A DNA stretch of 64,000 nt. It comes from CADEED01 sp035765415 (GTDB lineage Bacteria; Pseudomonadota; Gammaproteobacteria; Steroidobacterales; Steroidobacteraceae). The DNA is taken from positions 103,404 to 167,403 of the forward strand of contig DASTXR010000083.1 of assembly GCA_035765415.1 (NCBI GenBank). Direction: 5' to 3'. A model generated the notes under the pieces. The model was not told the DNA's origin. It was given only the letters and a program-made list of their open reading frames with translations, and did not search any database. A program made the position numbers and the translations under genes. Of this stretch, positions 8,920 through 17,276 are shown in pieces (position 1 is the stretch's first letter; every line of letters starts with the position of its first letter).

Positions 8920-10071
8920 TCATCCTCCTCGCTTGACGGGCGCCAGCCCGGACGGGACCCGCGCCGGCCGCTGCGGCAGGAAGGTCTCGTCGGTCAGGGC
9001 GCCCAGGAAATCCACGATCCGGTCGACCTCGGTGTCGGTGAGCTTCGGATCCGAGATGTGCCAATGTAGATAGAGATGCATGCCCTTCGGCACGGCGTTT
9101 CCCCGTCCCTTGTTGTAGAACGCAACGGCGCCGCGCAGGTCGGCGAACGCGCCGGAGTGGGAGTAGGGCGCGGTGCGCGCGATGTTGCGAAGCGTGGGCA
9201 CCTTGAACCCGCCCTTGAGCTTCGGGCTGCCCAGGGTTGCCTCGGCGCCGACGTCGAACGGCCGGCCGGCCGGCTCCGGCATGCCGATGACCGCGATCTG
9301 CTCGTTGGTGAACAACGGCGGCGTGTGGCATTCGGAGCAGCGCGCGACGAACGAGCGGAATACGTTCAGGCCTTCGATCTCACGCGCCGAGAGCGCGGCG
9401 TCGGAGCCGTGGACGTAACGGTCGTAGCGGCTGTTCAGCGAGACCAGCGAAGTCTGGAAAGCGGCAAGCGCCGTGTAGACCGAACTCTCGGTGATCGGGC
9501 CTGTGCTGCGCGGAAAAGCTTCGTGGAAGAGGCGACGATAGGTCGCATTGCCGTTCAGGCTCGCAAGCAATTTCGCCGGTGTGTTGCCCATCTCGGCGGG
9601 CGAGTACAGCGGGCCTGCGGCCTGCGCCTCGAGTGAGTCCGCGCGCGCATCCCAGAAGAACCGCTTCAGGAACGCCACGTTCCACAGCGTGGGCGCCGCA
9701 CGGCCTGCGTCCGCGCCGTGGATGCCAATGGAGCGGGGGCGTCCATCGGCCAGGCCGCGCGCGGGTTCATGGCAGCTCGCGCATGACAACGTGCCGTCGC
9801 CCGACAGCACGGGATCGAAGAACAGATAGCGGCCGAGATCGATCTGCTGCGGCGTGAATCCGTCGCGGTGCGGCGGCAACGCGGTGCGCGTGCCGCCGAG
9901 GCCGCGTTTCACCGCGTAGAACTGGTACAGCGTGCGCAGCTCGCACACGCCGGCGCCGGTTTTTTCGAAGCCGGGAGGGCAGGCTGACTCGAGAGTGAAG
10001 TCGGCGCGAGTCGGTGAGGTCGAGGCGGATGTCCCCATGGCCACCGCGAGCAACACCAGCGCCCGGATCAT
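8920..10071 (-). CDS. di-heme cytochrome c peroxidase/MauG-family protein
   Basis: 383 residues. A short signal peptide (IRALVLLAVAMGTSAS) precedes a Cys-containing N-terminal segment and two heme sites, C97-A-S-C-H101 in FFDPVLSGDGTLSCASCHEP and a second CSECH in VARCSECHTPPLF. The pattern LFFDPxLSGDGTxSCASCH and the FFWDARADSLEAQ segment are diagnostic of the bacterial CCP/MauG superfamily, which reduces peroxide or carries out long-range protein or substrate oxidation. The open frame runs upstream to 10308 but overlaps the c4 gene; ATG 10071 overlaps that gene's stop as ATGA, so translation is coupled. Whether it is a peroxidase or a substrate oxidase cannot be decided here. Confidence 0.9.
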   Translation of the reverse strand: MIRALVLLAVAMGTSASTSPTRADFTLESACPPGFEKTGAGVCELRTLYQFYAVKRGLGGTRTALPPHRDGFTPQQIDLGRYLFFDPVLSGDGTLSCASCHEPARGLADGRPRSIGIHGADAGRAAPTLWNVAFLKRFFWDARADSLEAQAAGPLYSPAEMGNTPAKLLASLNGNATYRRLFHEAFPRSTGPITESSVYTALAAFQTSLVSLNSRYDRYVHGSDAALSAREIEGLNVFRSFVARCSECHTPPLFTNEQIAVIGMPEPAGRPFDVGAEATLGSPKLKGGFKVPTLRNIARTAPYSHSGAFADLRGAVAFYNKGRGNAVPKGMHLYLHWHISDPKLTDTEVDRIVDFLGALTDETFLPQRPARVPSGLAPVKRGG

Positions 10072-10697
10072 TTCGCCCGGCCCTGTTGTTGAATGAACGC
10101 GATGACATCGTCGAGATCGCGCGCGGCCGGCAGGGTCTTGGCCATCAACGCCATCTGCCGGCCCGGAACATCCTGCGGATCCGTGCCGCGCACGCCATCG
10201 CGGAAGTGCGCGAACTGCCGCTTGAGATAGGCGGCGTCGAGCCCCGCGAGCCGCGGCGATTTCAGCGCCGGATTGCCCTCGGCCATGCCGCCATGACATG
10301 CACCGCAATTGCCGTGATAGAGATTGTTGCCGTTGCGCAGGTTGCCGCCCGCGGGCGCTGCGCTGACAGTCTTCGGGAGGCCCGCGATGAAACCTGAAAT
10401 TTTCACGACCGCCGCGTCGTTGCCCACGGCGGCCGCGAAGCTGCGCATCTGGGCGCCGAACGTGTCGGCCTTGTGTGTGCCGCGGCGGTTGCTGCGGAAG
10501 TTGCGTAGCTGGCGCTCGAGATATGCCGCGTCCTGGCCGGCGATGGCGGGCGCGTTCAGCGCCGGGTTGCCTTCACCCTTCTTGCCGTGACAGGCGACGC
10601 ACGGCGCGTAAAGATTCGCACCATCGGCGGCGAAAGCAGCGCCGCCGCACACGAGCAGTGCGAAGACGCCTATCGATCGGAATCGGCTTGAGAGCAT
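10068..10697 (-). CDS. di-heme cytochrome c, c4-like
   Basis: 209 residues with a signal peptide (cleavage near AAFAADG) and two homologous halves, each with one heme site: C33-V-A-C-H37 (LYAPCVACHGKKGEGN) and C131-G-A-C-H135 (LYHGNCGACHGGMAEGN). Each half also carries an AGQDAAYLERQL/AGLDAAYLKRQF segment typical of cytochrome c4. It is a periplasmic electron shuttle and the promoter-proximal gene of the minus-strand operon, overlapping the peroxidase-like gene by four bases. It presumably exchanges electrons with the peroxidase-like and beta-helix cytochromes encoded downstream. Confidence 0.92.
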   Translation of the reverse strand: MLSSRFRSIGVFALLVCGGAAFAADGANLYAPCVACHGKKGEGNPALNAPAIAGQDAAYLERQLRNFRSNRRGTHKADTFGAQMRSFAAAVGNDAAVVKISGFIAGLPKTVSAAPAGGNLRNGNNLYHGNCGACHGGMAEGNPALKSPRLAGLDAAYLKRQFAHFRDGVRGTDPQDVPGRQMALMAKTLPAARDLDDVIAFIQQQGRAK

Positions 10698-11068
10698 CGG
10701 TTAGAGAAGCCCCGCTGGCTGGTGTAGCCGCGGCACCGTAGATAACTGACCTAACAAAGGACTGCAATCAGGGTACGGAGCATGCGCAGCATCGACGGTC
10801 GGGCTCATGTTGGAGGGAGCCCGCCAGGGCCGGATGTCGGTTCCTGCCATTTTCTTGATATTTCCGGCCAGGGCCGGCCGGTGTTACCTCGATCAAGCAA
10901 TGCGGATGATGTTAGACGATCCGGGCGGCCGCGTTGCATGTGGCATGGCGTCATTCTTTGACGCTGCACCTAATACTTTGACGTATCGAAGCAGGTCACA
11001 GAATCCGGAAAAATCCTCTCTATAAAGAGAGAGGCGGGTTCGCGCACCGCGAGCGCAATCTTTCGCCC
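10698..11068. promoter_or_regulatory. divergent intergenic region (371 bp) between cytochrome operon and tag
   Basis: No convincing gene. It must hold the promoter of the minus-strand cytochrome operon and of the plus-strand glycosylase gene. Two copies of CTTTGACG lie near 10957 and 10976, the second resembling a -35 element, but no well-spaced -10 was recognised. A short palindromic stem-loop lies at 11015-11034. Confidence 0.4.
11015..11034 (+). promoter_or_regulatory. 7-bp inverted repeat just upstream of the tag start
   Basis: CCTCTCT and AGAGAGG separated by ATAAAG, ending 34 bases before the glycosylase start codon. It could be an operator or a leader hairpin; it is not followed by a T-run, so it is not a good intrinsic terminator. 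Confidence 0.35.
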
Positions 11069-11677
11069 ATGGGTAATACCATCGTCGGAGAAGACGGCCA
11101 GGCGCGCTGCCGCTGGTGCGCGGCCGCGCCGGAATTCCTGGCGTATCACGACACCGAGTGGGGCTTCCCGGTCGCGGACGACCAGCGACTCTTCGAGAAG
11201 CTGGCGCTCGAGGGATTTCAATCCGGCCTGAGCTGGCGGACCATCCTCGCGAAGCGGGAGAACTTCCGCGCCGCATTCCACGGTTTCGATTTCGACCGCG
11301 TCGCACGCTTCGGTGCGCGCGACGTGAAGCGGTTGCTGGCCGACGCCGGCATCGTGCGCCACCGCGGCAAGATCGAGGCGGTCATCAACAACGCGCAGCG
11401 CGCGCGTGAGCTCGTGAAGCGCGAAGGATCGCTCGCGGCGTTCATCTGGCGCTACGAGCCGGACGCGAAGATGTCGGCCAGGGCGCAGACAGCTTCGACG
11501 TCCGCCGAATCGGTGGCGCTTTCGAAAGACCTCAAGAAACTTGGCTGGGGCTTCGTCGGGCCGACCACCGTTTATGCATTCATGCAGGCGATGGGGCTCG
11601 TCAACGACCACGCCGACGATTGCGTGATCCGCCGCAAGGTGGCGAAGGCGCGCAAGTCATTCAAGCGACCAGGCTGA
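11069..11677 (+). CDS. tag: DNA-3-methyladenine glycosylase I
   Basis: Removes 3-methyladenine from alkylated DNA to start base excision repair in the cytoplasm. The 202-residue protein carries the Tag signatures CRWC, YHDTEWGFPV, LEGFQSGLSWRTIL, FVGPTTVYAFMQAMGLVNDH, and the zinc-site residues expected near both ends (N-terminal CRWC and YHDTEW, C-terminal DHADDC). The length matches the family. It is followed 12 bases later by a GNAT acetyltransferase gene, probably co-transcribed. Confidence 0.95.
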   Translation: MGNTIVGEDGQARCRWCAAAPEFLAYHDTEWGFPVADDQRLFEKLALEGFQSGLSWRTILAKRENFRAAFHGFDFDRVARFGARDVKRLLADAGIVRHRGKIEAVINNAQRARELVKREGSLAAFIWRYEPDAKMSARAQTASTSAESVALSKDLKKLGWGFVGPTTVYAFMQAMGLVNDHADDCVIRRKVAKARKSFKRPG

Positions 11678-11689
11678 GGTTGCAGGCCA

Positions 11690-12175
11690 ATGCATGACAT
11701 CCGCCGCTGCCGTGAAGACGAAATCCCCACCATCCTCGCCATCGTGAACGCGGCCGCCGAGGCCTATCGGGACGTGATCCCCGCTGATCGATGGCACGAG
11801 CCCTACATGCCCGAGGCGCAGTTGAAACGTGACGTGGCCGCGGGCGTCGCGTTCTGGGGTTACGAACTCGAAGGATCGCTCATCGGCGTCATGGGCATTC
11901 AGCCCGTGCGCGACGTCGACCTCATCCGCCATGCGTATGTCCGGCCGGGAAGCCAACGGCTCGGTGTGGGCGCAGCACTCATTTCGCATCTCCGGGGCCT
12001 GAGCACACGGCGCATGCTGGTGGGCACCTGGGCCGACGCTGCGTGGGCCATTCGCTTCTATGAACGCGAGGGATTCGCGCTGGTTCCGGCGCCGCGCGCC
12101 GCGGCGCTGCTCAGGAAATACTGGGACATTCCCGATCGGCAGATCGAAACGTCGGTGGTGCTCGAGCGCAGTTGA
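11690..12175 (+). CDS. GNAT family N-acetyltransferase
   Basis: 161 residues. The acetyl-CoA-binding core is visible as LIRHAYVRPGSQRLGVGAALISHL (the RxxxGxG/A loop), followed by FYEREGFALV, the usual beta5/alpha4 signature. The N-terminus DIRRCREDEIPTILAIVNAAAEAY is typical. The substrate is unknown. It lies 12 bases downstream of tag on the same strand and probably shares its transcript; it converges with the subtilase gene 35 bases further on. Confidence 0.88.
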   Translation: MHDIRRCREDEIPTILAIVNAAAEAYRDVIPADRWHEPYMPEAQLKRDVAAGVAFWGYELEGSLIGVMGIQPVRDVDLIRHAYVRPGSQRLGVGAALISHLRGLSTRRMLVGTWADAAWAIRFYEREGFALVPAPRAAALLRKYWDIPDRQIETSVVLERS

Positions 12176-12210
12176 GTCGAGTGCCGGCGACTATTGCGCG
12201 GCGACAGTCT

Positions 12211-13419
12211 TCACGGGCCGCGCGCGAGCCCCGCACCCACGTCCACTTCCGCGAGCGGAGCGAGTGGCCGAACATTGGCCGTGACCAGATCCCAGAGTTC
12301 CTGCGCAGTGTTGGTCTGCTGCGGCCGCGCCTGCTTCCACAACGCGGCGACTCCGGCGACGTACGGCACGGCGAAGCTGGTGCCGTGTTTCGGCTCGTAC
12401 AAGCGTCGCACCGAGCCGCGGACAGCTGCACTCACGCTCACGCCCGGCGCGGCTATGTCCACTTTGTCGCCATTGCCGTTGCCGAGCTCTCCCTGATTCG
12501 AGAAGTCCGCAACCGTCTGCTCGTCGGCGATCGCTCCCACTGCCATCACGCTGGGGCAATTGGCGGGGTGATTCACAGGCCTCAACGTGCCCGCTCCGCG
12601 ATAACTGTCGTTGCCGGCCCCCGCGATGATGAGGGCGCCTTCGGCCTTGCCGCGGCTCGCGACGTCCTCGAACGCCCGGGAAAACGAATTTCTGAGAGCC
12701 ACCGGATCGCCGATCGACATGGAGACGATCGAGCAATTCTGATCCAGCACCCATTCCAGCGCGGCGATGATGACCATGTCCGGAGCGTACAAGCGGCGCT
12801 TGAAGATCTTGGCGACCACCAGCTCGACGCCAGGTGCGACGCCCGCATGCTCACCCTGCGCATCGGGCTTTCCGCACAGGATGCTCGCGCACGCGGTGCC
12901 GTGCCCGGCTTCGTCCTCGTGCGCCGGCGTGGACACGAATGAGCGCCGTAGCGGATTCCGGCCCTCGAACGCGGGATGTTCCAGCGCTATTCCGGAATCG
13001 ATGATTCCGACCCTGACGCCCTGGCCCGTGGGCGGAGGCGCTCTGTCGCGCGCCGCGTCGGACGTGACGCGTTTCATCGAGTAGTCCCGGAGATGCAGAT
13101 CTGCCTTGTGCTTCAGTTTGAGCGTGAGCGCGTCAGGAGGCACCTGGCCGATTCGCATGCACTCGGGCTCCATGCGCAGGAAGAATCGCTCGGCGCTCCG
13201 CGTAGGCGGCCGCGCGAAAACGACGACTCCGAGCCTGCGGAAAAATACATTCGAGTTGCCGACGCGCTTGACGAAATCGCCGTGGCCCTCGATTGAGCGC
13301 GCATCGATCAGATTTCCGTCCAGGCCTTTTTCCGCCTGGGCGTAGAAGGCGCCCGCGAGGTCGGGGTCGAGGATACCGATGAAGCGGCCGGTCTCCTCTC
13401 GAGTTGCTTCAAGTGTCAT
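12211..13419 (-). CDS. cytoplasmic S8 (subtilisin-like) serine peptidase
   Basis: 402 residues with a complete catalytic set: Asp141 (VGIIDSGIALEHP), His173 (AGHGTACASI), oxyanion Asn270 (AGAGNDS) and Ser348 (HGTSFAVPYVAG). There is no signal peptide; the first 130 residues are an uncharacterised domain (FIGILDPDLAGAFYAQAEK near the start) that could act as a prodomain or recognition module. ATG 13419 is preceded by GGAAGG six bases upstream; the open frame to 13500 lacks this support. The gene lies 22 bases downstream of an unrecognised gene of the same polarity, forming a two-gene operon. An intracellular processing or regulated protease is likely; the neighbouring protein is a candidate substrate or adaptor (inference). 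Confidence 0.92.
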   Translation of the reverse strand: MTLEATREETGRFIGILDPDLAGAFYAQAEKGLDGNLIDARSIEGHGDFVKRVGNSNVFFRRLGVVVFARPPTRSAERFFLRMEPECMRIGQVPPDALTLKLKHKADLHLRDYSMKRVTSDAARDRAPPPTGQGVRVGIIDSGIALEHPAFEGRNPLRRSFVSTPAHEDEAGHGTACASILCGKPDAQGEHAGVAPGVELVVAKIFKRRLYAPDMVIIAALEWVLDQNCSIVSMSIGDPVALRNSFSRAFEDVASRGKAEGALIIAGAGNDSYRGAGTLRPVNHPANCPSVMAVGAIADEQTVADFSNQGELGNGNGDKVDIAAPGVSVSAAVRGSVRRLYEPKHGTSFAVPYVAGVAALWKQARPQQTNTAQELWDLVTANVRPLAPLAEVDVGAGLARGP

Positions 13420-13441
13420 GACTGCCTTCCACGCCGGATAG

Positions 13442-13972
13442 CTAGGACTTGTTGCCGTGACCCGTGCCGTCTTCGATGCCGCCGGCGCCGCCACCCTCAT
13501 CGCCCATTCTCCCGAGCCCCGCCGCGCGGGCGGTCCACGGGAACTTGTCGCTGTAGCGGATGATGAGCAGATCCTTGAGCCCGCCGGCCGGATTCACGAC
13601 GGCCTGGCGGCACAGGAACAGCTTTATCCAGTGCAGCACACCCTCTATCTCGAACTCACCTTCCAGGCGATTCGTGTTCGCATCGGTGCGCTGGAGCTGC
13701 TTTCGAATGGTCAACGCGTACTCTTCGGCGAGGTCGTCATCGCCCGGGACCCACGGGTCCAGCGGTCTGCCGCTGTAGATGAACGGCTTTTTGCCACGCG
13801 GCGCCAGGCAGCATCCCCGCCAGCAATCTGACGCTTCACCGGATTCACTCTCGATCGTGAAGTGCCGGGAATTCCCGGAACCCTGCTGCACGATCTTGAT
13901 CACCGAATAGTCGGGATTTCCCATCAGCAATTCGGTCGCGTTGATGTTCCATTCATTTTCCCAGGCACTCAT
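13442..13972 (-). CDS. uncharacterised 176-residue protein paired with subtilase
   Basis: No family recognised. No signal peptide or membrane helix. It starts MSAWENEWNINATELL, has a Cys cluster (ASDCWRGCCLAP), a conserved-looking beta-rich middle (LEGEFEIEGVLHWIKLFLCR) and a glycine-rich disordered tail (GDEGGGAGGIEDGTGHGNK). ATG 13972 has AAAGGGA about seven bases upstream, whereas the open frame extends to 14086 without support. It lies 22 bases upstream of the cytoplasmic subtilase. The floppy Gly-rich tail and tight pairing make it a plausible protease substrate, inhibitor or adaptor, but this is inference. Confidence 0.7.
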   Translation of the reverse strand: MSAWENEWNINATELLMGNPDYSVIKIVQQGSGNSRHFTIESESGEASDCWRGCCLAPRGKKPFIYSGRPLDPWVPGDDDLAEEYALTIRKQLQRTDANTNRLEGEFEIEGVLHWIKLFLCRQAVVNPAGGLKDLLIIRYSDKFPWTARAAGLGRMGDEGGGAGGIEDGTGHGNKS

Positions 13973-14283
13973 TGTCTGTCCCTTTCCATGTGTTGGTTGC
14001 TGGTGAAGCTTCTGCGCGCGCCGCGTGCGAGATGACCCGGGCATGTAAACGCGATCTGCCGGGCCAATACTCCAGAACTGCCGCATCAGTGGGAATCATT
14101 TCAATCGCGCACCGAAGTTTTTCGGGTAGTCGGCGCCCCGAAGTCGTGGTGCTGCCCGCTGCAGTGGCTGGTCAAGGATCTGAAGCTCGCCGCCAGGCGC
14201 GCGACGTCGAAGTCACCCTGAGGGGAATCCGTGTCGGCCGTCGTTATCCAGTACGACGTCGACAGCATCCTCAGGAGCACATC
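13973..14283. promoter_or_regulatory. divergent intergenic region (311 bp)
   Basis: Lies between the minus-strand subtilase pair and the plus-strand serine hydrolase and must hold both promoters. A good ribosome site (AGGAGC) lies eight bases before ATG 14284. I recognise no promoter consensus, operator or small gene with confidence. Confidence 0.4.
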
Positions 14284-16032
14284 ATGTTCACGCTCAGAGC
14301 TTTCGCAGCGACTGCGTATCTCGCCGGCGCGTTTCTCGCCGCCACCACGTTGACGGCATCGGCGGGCATTTCAGTGCCGCTGCCGCCTCCATCGTCGGCT
14401 GTTTTTACCGAGCGTGGTGAATTTACCGAGGCGATGCTCAGCATGCTCGATCGCATTCGCAGGGCGCCCAAGCCCGTGGAGAGCGGGGAGAGCGGGGAGA
14501 GCGAGCCGCCCAGGCTCGGGTCACCGGACCCGCAGACACCGGGCGTCGGCTTACCGGGCGTCATTGCGCGCCTCGGCACGCTGATCAAGTCGCAGACGGC
14601 CGGAACGACACGAACGCTGCTCGTCAGGGCGCACACCGAACTCGGACTCTCGCTCTCGACGCTGCACGCGGGTTCGACAGACGCGAGGCTGGGCTATCTG
14701 CCGAGGAGCGCGCAGCACATTACTGCTGCGCAAACGAACCTCAAGGCCGCTCTCGCCAGCGGCGGGCAGAATCCCGTCGTGCTCGATATGCAATCTCAGC
14801 TGGCGTCGATCACACGACGCATGGCCAGGGATGTGATCGACGTTGCGCGCCGTGCCGGCGTGTCGAGCGGCACGCTCGCGCCGGCGAACAACAGCTTCCA
14901 GCGCGCGCAGGGCGCATTGAATCAGTTGAACTACGCACTCGCGAGCGACTGGTTCGACGACTCGCTCGGCTTCGCGGCCGACACCATCACCTTCGATATC
15001 GAACTGTTCGAGAGCAACGTCATCGCCGAGATGAGCGGCGAGGCGATCGGCTGGGCGCTGTCGATAACGTTCGAGGGGCAAACCTACAACGGCGGTCACG
15101 CCGAGGGCCAGGCACGCACGGCAGCGGATCCGCCGGCAACCGCACAGTCGCCGCACAAGGACATGCATGTCGCGAGCGTGAGCAAGACGCTTACGACCAT
15201 CGCGACGCTGCGCGTGCTGCAGGACCTCGGGCTGACACCGGACGAGGAGGTCGCGCCCTATCTACCGGGCGACTGGGTGCTGGGTGACGGTGTCGAAGAC
15301 CTCACGTTCCGCGACTTCATGACGCATCACACCGGCTTCGGGCAAAAGGTGGGAGACGGCCACAACACTTACAGCAACCTGCAGACGGTGATCGCACAGG
15401 ACGTCGGAGCGACGGGCTGGTCCTACGCAAACGCCAACTTCGGCCTGCTGCGCGTCGCGGTGGCGGGCCTGCTCGGCATCGATCCGGTCGACTATCCAGC
15501 GGAAGAGCCCGACGTGCTCACGGCGGCCGCCTTCCTCGTCCTGGCCCAGGCGCTCTACGACTCGATCGGTGTGTCGGTCGACTGCACTGCGACGGATGCG
15601 AATCCCACTTTTCTGTATCGTCTCCCGGACGCCGGTGTCACCGGCTGGGAGGAGCCCGACAACACACTGGCTTGCGGCGGCATCGGCTGGAATATCAATG
15701 CCAACGAGCTCGCCGGCGTGATGGCAACGCTCCGATACACGCAGCAGCTGCTGTCCACCGACATGCGCAACGAGATGTTCGACGGCTTTCTCGGCCTGAT
15801 GGATCCGCAAGACTGGTCTCATCCCACTGGTGCTTTCGGTGTGTACCAGATGCATGGCGGCGACTGGGCCAAGAATCCGGCGGGACCCAACCCGGGCGGG
15901 GCACTGCACACTTGCGTCGTCGCCTTCCCGATCGTGGTGGAGGCCGCGCTTGTCATGAACTCGGATCGCGGCGATATCGACTACCAGTGCCGACTACTCC
16001 GGGATGCTTTCGACAACGCGTGGGTTCCTTGA
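14284..16032 (+). CDS. secreted serine hydrolase, beta-lactamase/penicillin-binding-protein fold
   Basis: 582 residues. A signal peptide (FAATAYLAGAFLAATTLTASAG) is followed by about 250 residues of helical, low-similarity sequence, including a tandem ESGESGESE run encoded by a 9-base repeat at about 14480-14503. The class C beta-lactamase/esterase domain follows: S298-V-S-K301 in HVASVSKTLTTIATL (SxxK nucleophile), HHTGFG, and Y381-A-N383 in SYANANFGLLR (YxN). A clear KTG-like motif near the C-terminus is not obvious; GGALHTCVVAF may be its counterpart. It is probably a periplasmic peptidase or esterase. The ECF sigma-factor gene begins 30 bases downstream on the same strand, so the three genes may be one transcript. 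Confidence 0.85.
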   Translation: MFTLRAFAATAYLAGAFLAATTLTASAGISVPLPPPSSAVFTERGEFTEAMLSMLDRIRRAPKPVESGESGESEPPRLGSPDPQTPGVGLPGVIARLGTLIKSQTAGTTRTLLVRAHTELGLSLSTLHAGSTDARLGYLPRSAQHITAAQTNLKAALASGGQNPVVLDMQSQLASITRRMARDVIDVARRAGVSSGTLAPANNSFQRAQGALNQLNYALASDWFDDSLGFAADTITFDIELFESNVIAEMSGEAIGWALSITFEGQTYNGGHAEGQARTAADPPATAQSPHKDMHVASVSKTLTTIATLRVLQDLGLTPDEEVAPYLPGDWVLGDGVEDLTFRDFMTHHTGFGQKVGDGHNTYSNLQTVIAQDVGATGWSYANANFGLLRVAVAGLLGIDPVDYPAEEPDVLTAAAFLVLAQALYDSIGVSVDCTATDANPTFLYRLPDAGVTGWEEPDNTLACGGIGWNINANELAGVMATLRYTQQLLSTDMRNEMFDGFLGLMDPQDWSHPTGAFGVYQMHGGDWAKNPAGPNPGGALHTCVVAFPIVVEAALVMNSDRGDIDYQCRLLRDAFDNAWVP

Positions 16033-16061
16033 GGGTGTTTCCCTCTCCCGGTGGTTCGGCT

Positions 16062-16631
16062 ATGTTGATCGCCTCCTACAGGGAGGTGGGTACTCTGCAA
16101 GATGGCGACCCTCAGTCGTTTGCGCAGGCCGAGATACGGAGCCATCAGTCGCTGCTTCGCGACCTGGCGCGGGCGGTGCGTCGCGTCTGCCCGCGGTCGC
16201 TCGTGCAGGACGCGGAGGACCTCGTCCAGGAATCCTTCATCCGGCTGATGCGCGCGCGCAAACTCGACGGCCAGAGCACGCTCTCCGCCGCGTACCTCAA
16301 GAAGGTGGCTTACAGCGCCGTCATCGATGAGCTTCGTCGCCGCCGGCGCGAGCCCGCTGCGGATCTCGCCTCCGACCGCATCGACATCGCCGACGCAGCC
16401 GACCAGATGAAGGAGGATGCTCCCGACACGGCATTGAGGGATGCGATGGAAGTTTCCCTGCAAAGACTACAGCCCGATCGACGACGCGCATTGACCTTGC
16501 ATCTGCTCGGCTACAGCGTGCCGGAAGTGGCAGCCATGCTCGAATGCAATACCAAGCGCGCCGACAACCTCGTGCATCGCGGACTCGCGCAATTGCGCCA
16601 ATTCCTGGGTGAGCTGGGGTTGCGGCCATGA
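16062..16631 (+). CDS. ECF-type RNA polymerase sigma factor
   Basis: 189 residues with sigma region 2 (LVQDAEDLVQESFIRLMRAR, AYLKKVAYSAVIDELRRRRRE) and region 4 (LQPDRRRALTLHLLGYSVPEVAAMLECN and HRGLAQLRQFL). The frame is open far upstream through the hydrolase gene; ATG 16062 is the first plausible start after that gene's stop, with only a weak ribosome site, so the start is uncertain. It overlaps the anti-sigma gene by four bases (ATGA), the classic coupled pair. Likely targets include its own cluster and perhaps the CHAT operon facing it, which needs promoter evidence. Confidence 0.9.
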   Translation: MLIASYREVGTLQDGDPQSFAQAEIRSHQSLLRDLARAVRRVCPRSLVQDAEDLVQESFIRLMRARKLDGQSTLSAAYLKKVAYSAVIDELRRRRREPAADLASDRIDIADAADQMKEDAPDTALRDAMEVSLQRLQPDRRRALTLHLLGYSVPEVAAMLECNTKRADNLVHRGLAQLRQFLGELGLRP

Positions 16632-17269
16632 GTGACGCGCGACGCGAACTCGAAACGCTGGCGCGCGCATTCGCTGCGCGCCAGGGCAGGCACGACCCGT
16701 CCGCTTGCCCGCCTGCGGAGCAGTTGTTCGAGGCCGCATCCGGAGGGCTCGACCGCGAGCGGCGGTTCGCGATCGTCGATCACGTGTCGAAGTGCGCCGA
16801 ATGCGCGGAAGCGTGGCGACTGGCGATGGAGCTCGGCGCGCGACCCGCGAGCCGCGTCGGAGAATCCGCACGTGCGAAGCTCCCCAGGTATGCCGCGGCG
16901 GCGAGCGTCATGGTCGCGGTCGGATTGACCGCGTATTTCGTGAGGCCCGGGTACGAGCAGCCTCCGCAGTATCGCGACGTCGCCAACGGACAGGCGCCCG
17001 TCTCGCGCATCGGCGAGAGGCTGTCGCGCCGTCAATTCGTCCTGCGATGGTCCGCGGGCCCGGAGGGCTCCACGTATGCAGTTCGATTGACCACTGCCGA
17101 TCTGGTCCTCGTGTTCGAGAAGCAGGACATCACGGGGGTGGAGCTGGCGGTGCCTGCCGCGATGCTGGAGAAGGTGCCCGCGGGCGAGCCGTTGCTGTGG
17201 CAGGTAGAGGTCCATCTACCCAATGGCCAGCGCGTCACCTCACAGACTTTCGTCGTGACGCCGGATTGA
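16628..17269 (+). CDS. zinc-binding transmembrane anti-sigma factor
   Basis: 213 residues. The N-terminal cytoplasmic part carries the ZAS signature H52-x3-C56-x2-C59 (DHVSKCAEC), used by anti-sigma factors to hold an ECF sigma factor. A membrane helix follows at about residues 88-105 (AAAASVMVAVGLTAYFV), then a beta-rich periplasmic domain of about 105 residues resembling an immunoglobulin-like fold (FVLRWSAGPEGSTYAVRL and LWQVEVHLPNGQRV). It overlaps the sigma gene by four bases. The periplasmic domain is presumably the sensor; it converges with the CHAT protease gene, whose end lies seven bases away. Confidence 0.88.
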   Translation: MSDARRELETLARAFAARQGRHDPSACPPAEQLFEAASGGLDRERRFAIVDHVSKCAECAEAWRLAMELGARPASRVGESARAKLPRYAAAASVMVAVGLTAYFVRPGYEQPPQYRDVANGQAPVSRIGERLSRRQFVLRWSAGPEGSTYAVRLTTADLVLVFEKQDITGVELAVPAAMLEKVPAGEPLLWQVEVHLPNGQRVTSQTFVVTPD

Positions 17270-17276
17270 ACAGCGA

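Noticed and set aside
7755..8936. 393-codon frame antisense to the beta-helix gene, rich in Asp, His and Val
   Set aside because: It mirrors codon bias of the well-supported beta-helix/cytochrome gene, lacks a ribosome site and resembles no family.
8920..10071. Assignment as rubber oxygenase RoxA/RoxB
   Set aside because: These are related di-heme enzymes, but RoxA-type proteins are much longer than 383 residues; only CCP/MauG membership is supported.
14477..14503. Tandem 9-base repeat in the serine hydrolase gene considered as a regulatory repeat
   Set aside because: It lies inside the reading frame and encodes a short ESGESGESE linker, a simple slippage product.
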